In this document: in pieces, positions 25,447 through 34,656 of the stretch
How positions within the stretch are numbered: the stretch's first letter is position 1
How the letters are laid out: each line of letters begins with the position of its first letter
Assembly: GCF_006539825.1 (NCBI RefSeq)
Contig: NZ_BJNT01000004.1
Span: 248,001-312,000, forward strand
Length of the DNA stretch: 64,000 bases
Direction of reading: 5' to 3'
From: Corynebacterium variabile
GTDB lineage: Bacteria > Actinomycetota > Actinomycetes > Mycobacteriales > Mycobacteriaceae
Translations under genes and position numbers: made by a program
Notes under the pieces: generated by a model
Seen by the model: only the letters and a program-made list of their open reading frames with translations
Database searches by the model: none
Told to the model about the DNA's origin: nothing

Positions 25447-26052
25447 CTAGTGCGGCAGGGGGACAGCCGTGGGGTCCTTGACGGGGCGCTGCGCGCGCAC
25501 CGAGAACCAGGCGCTGACCGCGGTGGCGACGACCATGAAGCACAGGAACAGGACGATGAAGCCCACGTCCCACTGCGTGACCAGTCCCATGATGAGGCAG
25601 AGCACGACCAGTGCGGTCGCCAGGCCGACGACCAGGGCGGACGCCCAGCCCTTGAGCAGCTCGGCACGCGTGGCGTCCATCCGCGTCGTTGCAGTCGGGG
25701 CGCTGGGGGAGGGGGCTGCGAGGGGGTCCTGCACCCGGACGGCGGTGCGCAACTGGTGATTACGGGACGTCCAGGTGGGGAGTACGAACGGTGAGGTGTA
25801 CCGGGGTGTGACAGTGGCGGTCACCGTGCCGGCGTCGACGGTGGAGAACCGGACGGACACCGGGGTGGGTTGGGTGCTGCCGGCCGAGGAGCCGAGGAGC
25901 GCGTACCGCAGCTGGCTGCCGAGGTGGACGGTTCCGTCGTCGGTGACCCGGTATCCCTCGATGCCCCGTAGGGCCTCCCGGTAGGTGGAGACGCCCGGGG
26001 CGGCGGGCAGGCTGATGACGGTGGTGTACAGGGGTGTGAGGGGGTGGGACAC
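25447..26052 (-). CDS. Hypothetical membrane protein with two C-terminal TM segments
   Basis: A 201-residue protein of no family I recognise. The N-terminal 120 residues are soluble and Ser/Thr/Pro-rich; the last third has two hydrophobic helices (ALVVGLATALVVLCLIMGLV and FIVLFLCFMVVATAVSAWF), like a small anchored accessory protein. GTG start. It sits downstream of the BetT-like gene in the same direction after about 90 bases and could be co-transcribed. Confidence 0.65.
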   Translation of the reverse strand: MSHPLTPLYTTVISLPAAPGVSTYREALRGIEGYRVTDDGTVHLGSQLRYALLGSSAGSTQPTPVSVRFSTVDAGTVTATVTPRYTSPFVLPTWTSRNHQLRTAVRVQDPLAAPSPSAPTATTRMDATRAELLKGWASALVVGLATALVVLCLIMGLVTQWDVGFIVLFLCFMVVATAVSAWFSVRAQRPVKDPTAVPLPH

Positions 26053-26145
26053 GGGTCCACGGTATCGGCGGTCTCCGCATGCTGCCAGGGACAGGCAGTG
26101 GACCGGATCGGCCCACCCGGGCGGCGCCGGGCACTTACCGTCCCC

Positions 26146-28347
26146 CTACTCCTCATCCTTGATCAGGGAGGGCTCGGCGACCGGTGTGACCGGGGGAGTC
26201 AGCCGGGACCGGGTGTCCGTGGACGCAGACTCCGTGAGGAACGACAGGTGCATCTCGTAGCGGTCGATGACATCGTCGACGATCTGCTGTGTGGTCAGCC
26301 CGTTGAGGTCGTAGCCCCGGGTACCGGTCTGGTCGAAGACCTCGAGGCGCAGGTAGTCCTCCTGTGACTGGGCGCGGCGTCCTCCGAAGGACGGGACCGG
26401 GGTGGTGACCGGGGCGACCATGTACTGGAAACCGCGGTGGTGCTCCAGCGGCACGAGCAGCGTCCAGGTGGGAAGGGACGTCGCGGCGTCCTCCCCGCAG
26501 GTCAGCGTCGCGTCATAACCCAGCCGGGTGAACTCGGTGTGGACCTCGTCGAGGGCCGGCGCGACCGTGTCGGCGGTGAAGGACCGGATCTCGTCGGCGT
26601 CCGGGTAATGACGCAGGCCGGCGAGTCGCTGCCGCCAGGTGCGCTCCTGACTGGAGCCCCGCTGCACCTGGACAACACCGTCCATCTGCACCCGCTCCAT
26701 CCGCAGGGCCTTCGAGAAAGACATCATCACCAGGTACGCGATGACCGTCACCGGCAGTGCGAAGATCAGCGTGGCGTGCTCCATCGTGGAGACGCCGCCG
26801 GCGATGAGCATCGCCACCGTCAGCACCGCGGTGACCAGCGCCCAGAAGATCCGCAGCCACTTCGGGCCGTCCTGCGCCGGATCCGGGATGGACGCCGAGA
26901 ACGTACTCATCACCATCGCACCCGAGTTGGCGCTGGTCAGGTAGAACAGCAGCCCGGAGAGCGTGGCCAGGCCGATGATGAACGTCGCGCCGGGGAACAT
27001 CTCCAGCAGTGAGTACCAGCCCTGCTCAGGGGACTCCATGGCCTCCTCAGCGAAGGAGGTGTTGCCGTGGAGGACCTCGTAGAGGGCGGAGTTTCCGAAG
27101 GTGGTGACGATGAGGAAGTCACAGATCACCGGCACGGTGATGGCGGCGATGATGAACTCTCGCAGCGTCCTCCCGCGGGAGATCCGGGCGAGGAAGACGC
27201 CGACGAACGGGCCCCACGCGAGCCAGAACGCCCAGAAGAACAGGGTCCAGCCGCCCATCCAGTCCGCGCCGTCGGGCTCGTAGCCCATGGTCTCCATCGT
27301 GCGTTCCGGCAGGGTGTTGATGAACCTGCCGACATTGGCGACCATTGTGTTGAGCAGGAAGGACGTCTTCCCGGTGACGATGATGTAGAGGATCATCGCG
27401 CCGGCGACCCACAGGTTCATCTCGGAGATGATGCGGATGCCCTTGTCCACGCCCGAGGTGCAGGCCGCGACGGTGATGATCACGGCGACGCCGACCAGAG
27501 CGACCTGCAGGCCCAGCCCGTCCGGCAGGCCGAAGAGCTTCGAGAATCCCACCGACAGGAGCACCACGCCGATGCCCATGGACGTGGCCACGCCCATGAC
27601 CGTGCCGACGAGGGTGACGATGTCGATGGTGTGGCCGGTCTTCCCCTTTACACGCCTGCCGAGCAGCGGGTACAGGGCGGCGCGGATGGACAGTGGCATT
27701 CCCCAGCGGAACGCGAAGTAGCCCATCGCCGCGCCGAGCAGGGAGTACATCGCCCAGCCGCTGATGCCGTAGTGGAACATGGTCCAGACCACGGCGTCGC
27801 GGGTGGCTTCCGCAGATTCAGGGTCGGCGTTCGCCGGGGTCATGTACTGGGTTACCGGGCCGGTGACCGAGTAGAAGAGCATGTCGATGCCCACACCGGC
27901 GGCGAAGAGCATCGAGACCCAGGTGAACAGACTGTAGGAGGGGCGTGAGTGGTCGGGCCCCAGGCGGACCCTGCCGGTACGTGACAGTGCGACCCACAGC
28001 ACGAAACCGATGACGATGGCGACGGTGAGCACGTAGTACCAGCCGAAACCTGAGGCGATGGCGTCGACGACGGACGCCATGACGCTGTCGGCGTTGTCCG
28101 GGGCGATGATGGCCCACAGAGAGAACGCGAGGATCACTGCCGCGCTGACGGTCAGGACGACCCAGTTGACCTTGTGGTCGGTGTGGCCGGCGTTGTCCGT
28201 GAACGCGCCGGCGCCGCGGGACAGTTCCTCGGGGGACGCCGGTGGGCGGTTGTCCCGTTGCCGTTGCTCCCGCGTACTGCGTGGAGTGCCGCCCAGTGCG
28301 GTCCGGTCGACTGGCTCAGTGATGTCGGAGCTCTCGTGGTCGCTCAC
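26146..28347 (-). CDS. betT: BetT-like choline/betaine transporter (BCCT family)
   Basis: A 733-residue secondary transporter with 12 membrane segments in the middle and long soluble ends, like E. coli BetT rather than the shorter BetP. The BCCT motif is seen as MLFAAGVGIDMLFYSV; Gly-Ile/Val-Asp at this site usually marks proton-coupled choline uptake rather than sodium-coupled betaine uptake. The substrate-box region WAFWLAWGPFVGVFLARISR is present. The roughly 200-residue C-terminal domain is cytoplasmic and in BetT is tied to osmotic control. GTG start with GGGAG upstream. Regulated by the promoter/operator at 28383-28435. Substrate by family only. Confidence 0.85.
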   Translation of the reverse strand: MSDHESSDITEPVDRTALGGTPRSTREQRQRDNRPPASPEELSRGAGAFTDNAGHTDHKVNWVVLTVSAAVILAFSLWAIIAPDNADSVMASVVDAIASGFGWYYVLTVAIVIGFVLWVALSRTGRVRLGPDHSRPSYSLFTWVSMLFAAGVGIDMLFYSVTGPVTQYMTPANADPESAEATRDAVVWTMFHYGISGWAMYSLLGAAMGYFAFRWGMPLSIRAALYPLLGRRVKGKTGHTIDIVTLVGTVMGVATSMGIGVVLLSVGFSKLFGLPDGLGLQVALVGVAVIITVAACTSGVDKGIRIISEMNLWVAGAMILYIIVTGKTSFLLNTMVANVGRFINTLPERTMETMGYEPDGADWMGGWTLFFWAFWLAWGPFVGVFLARISRGRTLREFIIAAITVPVICDFLIVTTFGNSALYEVLHGNTSFAEEAMESPEQGWYSLLEMFPGATFIIGLATLSGLLFYLTSANSGAMVMSTFSASIPDPAQDGPKWLRIFWALVTAVLTVAMLIAGGVSTMEHATLIFALPVTVIAYLVMMSFSKALRMERVQMDGVVQVQRGSSQERTWRQRLAGLRHYPDADEIRSFTADTVAPALDEVHTEFTRLGYDATLTCGEDAATSLPTWTLLVPLEHHRGFQYMVAPVTTPVPSFGGRRAQSQEDYLRLEVFDQTGTRGYDLNGLTTQQIVDDVIDRYEMHLSFLTESASTDTRSRLTPPVTPVAEPSLIKDEE

Positions 28348-28382
28348 TCATTCTCCCTGTGTAGTTGTCCATTCCGTCATGT

Positions 28383-28435
28383 GGTTCACCTCTTGTGAAC
28401 CCTCCCACCGTAGAAAAACATTGTGCAGTTATCAA
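28383..28435 (-). promoter_or_regulatory. Promoter and operator of the BetT-like gene
   Basis: On the minus strand TTGATA (28430-28435), 17-base spacer and TACGGT (28407-28412) form a promoter. Just downstream, at about +5 to +25, is a perfect 19-base inverted repeat, GGTTCAC-N5-GTGAACC (28383-28401). A repressor bound there would block elongation or initiation. Confidence 0.65.
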
Positions 28436-28673
28436 TTTGCTCTTCGGTTTCCGGAGGGTGGAGACGAGGGTGTGGACGTCGCCTCCGGTAGTCGTGCCGG
28501 TCCTGCCAGTGAACCGGCAGGGGATGTGGCGGGGAGTCACGGGAATCCGCACGGCCGGTGGCAGACGTGTGTCCGATACTCGGTGGCGTCCGGCGTTGAC
28601 GGTGAAGTCCCGCGTCGCCCGGAACCCGGCAGACCACACACGACCGACATCTTGAAAGGGGACCGCTACTCCC

Positions 28674-28835
28674 ATGACCCGTCATCTCCGCGAACGATTC
28701 AGTCTTCCCTCCCGCCCCGTCGCCACCACCGTGACAGACACCGTCCCGGTACCAGAGCCGGTGAGCAGGAGCTCCTTTGTCTCGGAGACGGCGGGCACCG
28801 GCCGGTGGCGTGTCGTGCGGCGTCCTGCTTCGTAG
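28674..28835 (+). CDS. Possible small protein, 53 residues
   Basis: ATG 28674 is preceded by GAAAGGGGA 10 bases upstream, a strong site, and a GATACT hexamer lies about 90 bases before. The peptide (MTRHLRERFSLPSRPVA... ending RRPAS) is basic at both ends, Ser/Thr/Val-rich, with no membrane segment. No family recognised. The ribosome binding site and GC-rich third positions support it; length and lack of similarity keep the call weak. The flanking 28436-28673 shows nothing clear. Confidence 0.35.
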   Translation: MTRHLRERFSLPSRPVATTVTDTVPVPEPVSRSSFVSETAGTGRWRVVRRPAS

Positions 28836-28880
28836 GACGCGTAGAGACCTCGTCCCCGTCTCGTCCCCCTACATAACTGT

Positions 28881-28923
28881 GACGGATCCGCCCCGCTGAG
28901 ACACTCAGCGGGCCGGATCCGTC
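28881..28923 (-). terminator. Long hairpin after gatD
   Basis: Arms 28881-28899 and 28905-28923 pair at 18 of 19 positions around a 5-base loop, about 95 bases after the gatD stop in its direction. No U-tract. The strongest terminator candidate for the dnaQ-murT-gatD unit. Confidence 0.65.
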
Positions 28924-29017
28924 ATGATCGTGTACACAGCGGGCACTGTCGACGACGCCCTCGGCGCAGGCGACCGAAGCGGGCGGCCGGGGCCGACGAC
29001 CGGGGTGGGGAAGGAAC

Positions 29018-29818
29018 CTACGCCCGCATCCGCTCCGCCCGCAGCGTGGCGACCTCACCGACCAGCTGCTCGGCGAAGACCCCGGTCATCGGCGGCAGGT
29101 CAGCGAGAGCGACACCCGTCGCCTTGGCCAGCAGCAGGTCCGCCAGCTGCGGGTTGCGGGCCAGCACCGGGCCGTGCATGTACGTGGCGATGACGGAGCC
29201 CTGCACCGCCCCCTCGTGGTAGACCTCGACCTTCGCGGTCTCCGGGGTGAGTCCGGCGGTCAGCGCACCGTGGGCGTCCGTGTTGCCGGTGCCGTGGGTG
29301 ACATGACCCAGCGGCCGCGCGTCCGGACCGAGGATCGTCGCACCCTGGTGGTTCGCGAACCCGGTGAGTGGCTCGGTGAGCTCCTCCATCCCCGCGGCGC
29401 GCATACCCTGCTTCGCCGGCACCGACTTCAGTTCACCGATCATGCGTGTCTGCAGCGACGAGGTTGTCGCGTCGATCAGTCCCAGCCCGTCGACCATCCG
29501 GTCGGAGGCCCGGAAACTCCGGCCGAAGACCTGCAGACCGGCACAGATCGCCAGGACAGGGCGTCCCGCGTTCACGGCGCGGGTCATGCCGCCGTCGGCG
29601 ATGAGGTGCTCGGCTGCGAGGATCTGGGCGACGTCCTCACCGCCACCGACGGTGTAGACGTCGAGGCCCTCGGGCACGGCGTCCCCGAGCGTGATGCGGT
29701 GGATCTCGGCGTCGATGCCGCGCATCCGGGCCCGCTGCCGCAGGACCAGGGCGTTACCGTCGTCGCCGTAGGTGCCGAGTACGTCCGGCAGGACCAGTCC
29801 GATAGTCAGCTCAGCCAT
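29018..29818 (-). CDS. gatD: Lipid II isoglutaminyl synthase, glutaminase subunit GatD
   Basis: A 266-residue class I-type glutamine amidotransferase supplying ammonia to MurT for amidation of the D-Glu of lipid II, a modification needed for efficient peptidoglycan crosslinking. The nucleophile is C92 in LAICAGLQVFG and the catalytic His lies in TYMHGPVLARNP. The start overlaps murT by 8 bases, with AAGGAG inside the murT end, typical of a stoichiometric complex. Older annotations call it cobyric acid synthase-like (CobQ2); the murT pairing argues against that. Confidence 0.92.
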   Translation of the reverse strand: MAELTIGLVLPDVLGTYGDDGNALVLRQRARMRGIDAEIHRITLGDAVPEGLDVYTVGGGEDVAQILAAEHLIADGGMTRAVNAGRPVLAICAGLQVFGRSFRASDRMVDGLGLIDATTSSLQTRMIGELKSVPAKQGMRAAGMEELTEPLTGFANHQGATILGPDARPLGHVTHGTGNTDAHGALTAGLTPETAKVEVYHEGAVQGSVIATYMHGPVLARNPQLADLLLAKATGVALADLPPMTGVFAEQLVGEVATLRAERMRA

Positions 29819-31085
29819 TCTGCTGCTCCTTCTTCGCGGTGTTCTGCAGGGCCTTGTTCAGGTCACGGAAGGCGGTGTAGTTCGCGAGCACCTCGACCCG
29901 GCCGGTCGGGCAGGCACGCAGGGCGTTCAGCATGTCCGGCACCGTGTCATGCTCCACCCCGGCGTATCCGAGACGCACCGCCAGGTCGGCGGAGCGCTCA
30001 CCGGAGGAGACGACCTTCATCCCCTCGAAGTTCTCGAAGACCACGTCCCACAGCCAGGACAGGTCCTGACCGTCGGCGACCTGACCGTTGACCGAGATGA
30101 CCAGACCGTCGGCGGTGCGGTCCACCATCGACAGGGCCTCCTGCCAACCGGCCGGGTTCTTCGCCAGCAGCAGGTGCACCTCGCGTCCCTCGAAGTTCAC
30201 GGTGGCGTAGCGTCCGGCGACGTTGTCGACCCGCTCGGCGGCGGCGACGGCGTCCTGCTCGGGGACGCCGAGGGCCACGGCAGCGGTGACGGCCTGCGCC
30301 GCGTTACCGCGGTTCGCGTTGCCCGGCAGGGTGAGGTTCAGGTCGCGGTCACCCTCCGGGGTGTGCAAGCCGGACGGGTCGACCGTCACGGTCGGGGTGG
30401 GACGCCGGAACTCGGACCCGTCGGCCAGCGGCTTCACCGCGAACCAGTCGGGGGATCCGTCGGCCTTCTCGGTGCGCACGATCGCGCCACCGGTGCGCGG
30501 GCAGCTCGTCGAGTCGCCCGTGAAACCGACACCGGCGGAGACCCACACCACGTTCGGGCAGTCCCAGGCGACCGAGGTGACCTGCACGTCGTCGCAGTTC
30601 GCGACCACGGTGAGATCGGGGTTCGCACTGACGTACTCGCGCAGGACCCGTTCGATCTTGTTGATCTCGCCGACGCGGTCGAGCTGGTCACGGGACAGGT
30701 TCAGCAGCACGAGGACATCGCAGTTCAGCTTCGTGGCGATGTGCGGGACGTGCAGCTCATCGACCTCGAGGACGATGCGCTGGGCGTCGCGGCCGGCGAG
30801 GAGAGCGGAGATGACGCCGGCGTCCATGTTGTCGCCGCCGTCGTTGGTGCACACGGTGCCGATGCCGCGGACGGCCTCGGCGAGCATCCGGGTGGTCGTG
30901 GACTTGCCGTTCGTGCCGGTGACGATCGCGCAGGGACGCCCCTGCCCGAGCTGTTCCATCAGCTTCGGGTCGATGAAGTCGGCGACGAGACCGCCGATCA
31001 TGCCGCCGTTGCCACGGCCGGCCTTGCGGGACGCCCAGGTCGCCAGGTCGGCGGCGCGGACGGCGAGTGAGGTGCGCAGACCCAT
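29811..31085 (-). CDS. murT: Lipid II isoglutaminyl synthase, Mur ligase-like subunit MurT
   Basis: A 424-residue Mur ligase homologue that activates D-Glu of lipid II with ATP and uses ammonia from GatD. The ATP loop GTNGKSTT is at 57-64 and the C-terminal domain (EVLANYTAFRDLNKAL) is the MurT-specific part. A single Cys lies in STSCPRTGGAI, where staphylococcal MurT has a fuller zinc ribbon, so metal binding here is doubtful. AAGGTGA precedes the start. The dnaQ-like gene ends 13 bases upstream. Confidence 0.92.
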   Translation of the reverse strand: MGLRTSLAVRAADLATWASRKAGRGNGGMIGGLVADFIDPKLMEQLGQGRPCAIVTGTNGKSTTTRMLAEAVRGIGTVCTNDGGDNMDAGVISALLAGRDAQRIVLEVDELHVPHIATKLNCDVLVLLNLSRDQLDRVGEINKIERVLREYVSANPDLTVVANCDDVQVTSVAWDCPNVVWVSAGVGFTGDSTSCPRTGGAIVRTEKADGSPDWFAVKPLADGSEFRRPTPTVTVDPSGLHTPEGDRDLNLTLPGNANRGNAAQAVTAAVALGVPEQDAVAAAERVDNVAGRYATVNFEGREVHLLLAKNPAGWQEALSMVDRTADGLVISVNGQVADGQDLSWLWDVVFENFEGMKVVSSGERSADLAVRLGYAGVEHDTVPDMLNALRACPTGRVEVLANYTAFRDLNKALQNTAKKEQQNG

Positions 31086-31098
31086 CAGATCACCTTAT

Positions 31099-32991
31099 CT
31101 ACTTGGACTGGTTGGACTGGTTGGACTGGTTGGACTGGTTCTGTCGGCGGTTCGCCCCGGAACGACGGCGACGCCGTGCGCCGGACCGGTTCGATCCGGA
31201 CCCGGAGTTCCCGCCGGAACCCTGCTTCGCCTGGCCCTGCTTCTGCTGGCCCTGCTTCTGCTGTCCGCCGGAGTTGCCGGAGGACCGACGCCGGTTGCGG
31301 TTGCGGTTCCGGTTCCCCGAGGAACCGGTGGACCCGGAGCCGGAGGACGAGGAGGATGCACCGTTCCCACCGTCAGTGCCGCCGTCCTCGCCATGCTGCT
31401 GCGGCTGGCGGATCGGGGTCCGGCGGTTCGACTGTGGTGATCCCTGGCGTCCGCCCTGTTTCGCGTCCTGCTTCGCGCCCTGGCGTCCACCCTGCTTCTT
31501 GCGCGGGCGCCCCTGCCCACCGCGCTGCGGGGCGGGGATGCGGGGTGTGGCCGGACGCGTCTCCGGTTCCCCGGTGGACGCCGTCCCGGTCTCCACGTCC
31601 TCGAGGGCGTCGAAGAACCCGGTGTCGGTGAACAGGGGGATGTTCTTGCGGTGCGCGTGCATCGCCTTGCCTCGCAGCTCATGGTTGGCGTTGCACACCA
31701 CGAGGCTGGAGGTCCGGTTCAGCTTCTCGCTGTAGACCAGTCCGGCGCGCAGACCCGCGGAGATGATCTCGTCCGGGTCGGTTGCGACATCGGGGCTGAC
31801 CACGAACTCCATGCCCTCGGTCAGCCGTCCGTCGTCGCCGGGGACTCCGGGGTTGGCGAAAGGACGGGGGGTCGTGGTGGCGTCCACCCGGATGGTGGAG
31901 CGCTGCAGACCGAACCGGTCGGCGGTGAGGTCGGCGGGCAGCGCGGACTGGATGATGCCGCGTCCCGCATCCGCCAGGTCCTCCTGCACCAGGTGCAGCG
32001 GGAGGAGGATGCGCGCATCGGCGAGGAGCAGTTCATCGGCACCGGTGGCGGTGCGTGCCTCGGAGGCGACGGCCCCGAGGTCGGGGAGGGTGTCGGCGGC
32101 CAGTTCCAGGCCCTCGGCGTCGCGGTAGTGGGCGGCGATGCTGCGCAGCCGCGGGTCGATGACCGGCACCGACTGGCGGCGGGCGGTGGTCATCGTGTCG
32201 ACGATGCGCTCGGGGACCGGCACGGCGATCTTGCGGGGACGCCGCGTGTTGCGTCGACGGCCGCGGTTGCCGCCCTGCGGCGCCGAACGGTTGGCGGCCC
32301 GCTGGGCACGACGGTATTCCTGGATGATGAAACCCCAGGTCATGGTGGTGTCGTGGCAGATGACGGTGCGGCCGTCGAGCAGGCTGAACAGGAGCGGGGC
32401 GACGGTCGCGAAACCCGGGGCCTGGCCGAGGTCGGCCTCGGTGTAGCCGTGGAGGTGCCACGGGCCGGGGTCCTCGCCGGGGTTGATCTGCTGGACGACG
32501 CCCGTGAGCTCGGTCGGGTCGGCATCGGCGGCTGTGCTGGTGCCACCGGTGAGATCGCTGCCGTCGCTGCAGGCCGGGCGGTTGCCGGTGAAGCTGACGG
32601 GGTGGCCCTCGGCGTCGTAGAGCACGGCGGCGACGGCGACCAGACGTGAGGTCGTGGGGTGGATGCCCGATGCCGCGACGGTGAGTGCGACGAAGGGCGC
32701 GGTCTCGGCGTCGGGGATCTCCCCGTGGAAGGTCTTCGGGACGCGGGTCGGCCTGGTGGCGGCCACGGCGGTGGAGTCCGTGCCTGCGTCAGGGGAGTCT
32801 GCGGGAGGGGCGGCGTCCTGCGTGCTCCTGGTGGCGCGTCGCATGTCCGGTGACGGCGGCGCGGCGCGGCGGTGCACTTGGCGGCGACGCCGACGCCGGG
32901 AGCGTCCGCCGGTCGGGGCACCGGTCGCCCCGGAATCCCCGGTGGTCCCGGAAGTCCCGGCGCTGTCGTTGTCCGGGCCCGTGGAAGTCAT
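31099..32991 (-). CDS. DnaQ-fold protein with BRCT domain, catalytic residues apparently lost
   Basis: A 630-residue protein in the position of the actinobacterial dnaQ-like gene next to murT-gatD. The exonuclease fold is recognisable (residues about 95-330): DPGPWHLHGYTEADL matches family members. But the first motif, normally D-x-E-T-S/T-G, reads TVAASGI, and the second, normally HN-x-x-F-D, reads HDTTMTW, so three of the acids that bind metal are missing. The last motif keeps an Asp (LLLADARI) but not the His. A BRCT-like domain follows (EGMEFVVSPDV to TDTGFFDAL), then a long basic Gly/Ser/Asn/Gln tail. It is likely a non-catalytic DNA- or protein-binding relative. Start at ATG 32991: TACGAT lies 6 bases upstream. 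Confidence 0.8.
   Translation of the reverse strand: MTSTGPDNDSAGTSGTTGDSGATGAPTGGRSRRRRRRQVHRRAAPPSPDMRRATRSTQDAAPPADSPDAGTDSTAVAATRPTRVPKTFHGEIPDAETAPFVALTVAASGIHPTTSRLVAVAAVLYDAEGHPVSFTGNRPACSDGSDLTGGTSTAADADPTELTGVVQQINPGEDPGPWHLHGYTEADLGQAPGFATVAPLLFSLLDGRTVICHDTTMTWGFIIQEYRRAQRAANRSAPQGGNRGRRRNTRRPRKIAVPVPERIVDTMTTARRQSVPVIDPRLRSIAAHYRDAEGLELAADTLPDLGAVASEARTATGADELLLADARILLPLHLVQEDLADAGRGIIQSALPADLTADRFGLQRSTIRVDATTTPRPFANPGVPGDDGRLTEGMEFVVSPDVATDPDEIISAGLRAGLVYSEKLNRTSSLVVCNANHELRGKAMHAHRKNIPLFTDTGFFDALEDVETGTASTGEPETRPATPRIPAPQRGGQGRPRKKQGGRQGAKQDAKQGGRQGSPQSNRRTPIRQPQQHGEDGGTDGGNGASSSSSGSGSTGSSGNRNRNRNRRRSSGNSGGQQKQGQQKQGQAKQGSGGNSGSGSNRSGARRRRRSGANRRQNQSNQSNQSNQSK
31103..31138 (-). 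repeat. 9-bp coding tandem repeat, four copies
   Basis: TTGGACTGG repeated four times on the plus strand encodes the QSN repeats at the C-terminus of the DnaQ-fold protein. Prone to slippage. Confidence 0.85.
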
Positions 32992-33050
32992 GGAGCCATC
33001 GTACCGTCCGGTCTCGTCCTTCGGCGAAGTACCGCGGCCGTACGCCGAAA

Positions 33051-34499
33051 CTAGGTGCCCGTGGTCAGCCGGGTCGTGGACAGGGCGGTGTCCAGCTCCG
33101 CCCCGGTCATTGTCCCGGCCGTGCGGACGATGTCGACCACCGTGCGCCCGGAGCGCTGGGACTCCCAGGCGACCGTGGTCGCCTGCTGGTACCCGATCCA
33201 CGGGGACAGGGCCGTGGCCAGGGACGCGGAGGACCAGACGTCCTCCCGCAGCTTCGCCACACGGGTCGCGTCACAGGTGATCCCGTCGACGCACCGCAGC
33301 CGGAGGGTGTCCAGTACCCGGGTGAAATGGTCGAGCCCCTGGAAGAGCACATGGGCGATCACCGGCTCAAAGGCGTTGAGCTGCAGCTGGCCGTTGTCCG
33401 CGGCCATGGATACGGTCATGTCGAAGCCGACGATCTCGAAGGCGACCTGGTTGACGGTCTCGGGGATCACCGGGTTGACCTTCCCGGGCATGATCGAGGA
33501 TCCGGCCTGTACCGCGGGCAGGACGATGTCGCCGATCCCGGACCGGGGGCCACTGGAAAGCAGTCGCAGGTCATGGCAGACCTTGGAGGTGTGCAGGGCG
33601 GCCCGTTTCAGAGCTGCGGACAGGTCGACGAATGCCCCGACGTCTGCGGTTGCCGCCACGAGGTCAGGGGCCCGGCGCAGGTCCAGTCCGGTGAGGTCGT
33701 TGAGTTCGGCGATCATCTCGGCGGTGTACCCGGCCGGGGCGTTGAGTCCGGTTCCGATGGCCGTGCCGCCGATGTTCAGCTCCCGTAACCCGTCCGCGGC
33801 GTGGTCCAGTGCCCTCGCATCCTCCTCCGCCATGGCGGCGAAGGCCGCGAACTCGCGTCCGAGGGTCATGGGGACGGCGTCCTGCAGCTGGGTGCGGCCC
33901 AGTTTGAGGACGTCGTGGACCTCCACCGCCCTGGCCCGCCAGGACCTCGCGAGGGCTCGCAGTGCCGTGACGGTGTGTGAGGTGTGCTCGAGCAGGGCGA
34001 TCTTCAGTGCCGAAGGGTAGACGTCATTGGTGGACTGGGAACAGTTCACGTCATTGTGCGGGTCGACGACGTCGTACCGGCCCTTGTCCATCCCGAGGTG
34101 TTCCAGCGCGAGGTTGGCGATGACCTCGTTGGCGTTCATGTTCGTCGAGGTACCGGCACCGCCCTGGATCATGCTTAACGGGAACAGTGTGGACATCCGG
34201 TCGTCGAGGCGTCCGGAGCGGATCCTCCGGCAGGCGGCGATGATCGAGGTCTGGGCGGTGGCGTCGATGAGTGCGTGCCGGGCGTTGACGACCGCAGCGG
34301 CCTCCTTGAGGACGGCGAGTGCCTTGACCAGCGCGGGGACGCTGCCGACAGTGGTGTCTGTCAAGGGGAAGTTTGCCAGGGCGCGGGCGGTGTGGGCGCC
34401 GTAGTAGAGGTCGGTGGGGATCTCGACAGGTCCGAGCAGGTCGGACTCCGTGCGGGTGGCGTGTGTCGTGTCCGGTGCCGAGGTTGTGGTGGTGTCCAT
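33051..34499 (-). CDS. aspA: Aspartate ammonia-lyase
   Basis: A 482-residue member of the fumarase/aspartase superfamily that splits aspartate into fumarate and ammonia. The signature GSSIMPGKVNP is intact and carries the catalytic Ser loop; LGRTQLQDAVPMTLGREF and GGAGTSTNMNANEV fit aspartase better than class II fumarase, though fumarase is not excluded. ATG 34499 has AAGGA 7-8 bases upstream; an in-frame ATG at 34544 lacks such a site. Convergent end with no gap feature of note. Confidence 0.85.
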   Translation of the reverse strand: MDTTTTSAPDTTHATRTESDLLGPVEIPTDLYYGAHTARALANFPLTDTTVGSVPALVKALAVLKEAAAVVNARHALIDATAQTSIIAACRRIRSGRLDDRMSTLFPLSMIQGGAGTSTNMNANEVIANLALEHLGMDKGRYDVVDPHNDVNCSQSTNDVYPSALKIALLEHTSHTVTALRALARSWRARAVEVHDVLKLGRTQLQDAVPMTLGREFAAFAAMAEEDARALDHAADGLRELNIGGTAIGTGLNAPAGYTAEMIAELNDLTGLDLRRAPDLVAATADVGAFVDLSAALKRAALHTSKVCHDLRLLSSGPRSGIGDIVLPAVQAGSSIMPGKVNPVIPETVNQVAFEIVGFDMTVSMAADNGQLQLNAFEPVIAHVLFQGLDHFTRVLDTLRLRCVDGITCDATRVAKLREDVWSSASLATALSPWIGYQQATTVAWESQRSGRTVVDIVRTAGTMTGAELDTALSTTRLTTGT

Positions 34500-34656
34500 G
34501 GCGGGGTCCTTACCTGGATGGGTGTTGATGTTCACTGTCATGACGTTGCAATGAAGGAAAGTAAACTCCCTGTGGGCAGACCTCGCCACCGCTGCGGCGT
34601 CATTTAACACACCGGCAGCATTCGGGTGGAGATCAGGGGCAGTTCCACGTGCCCTC

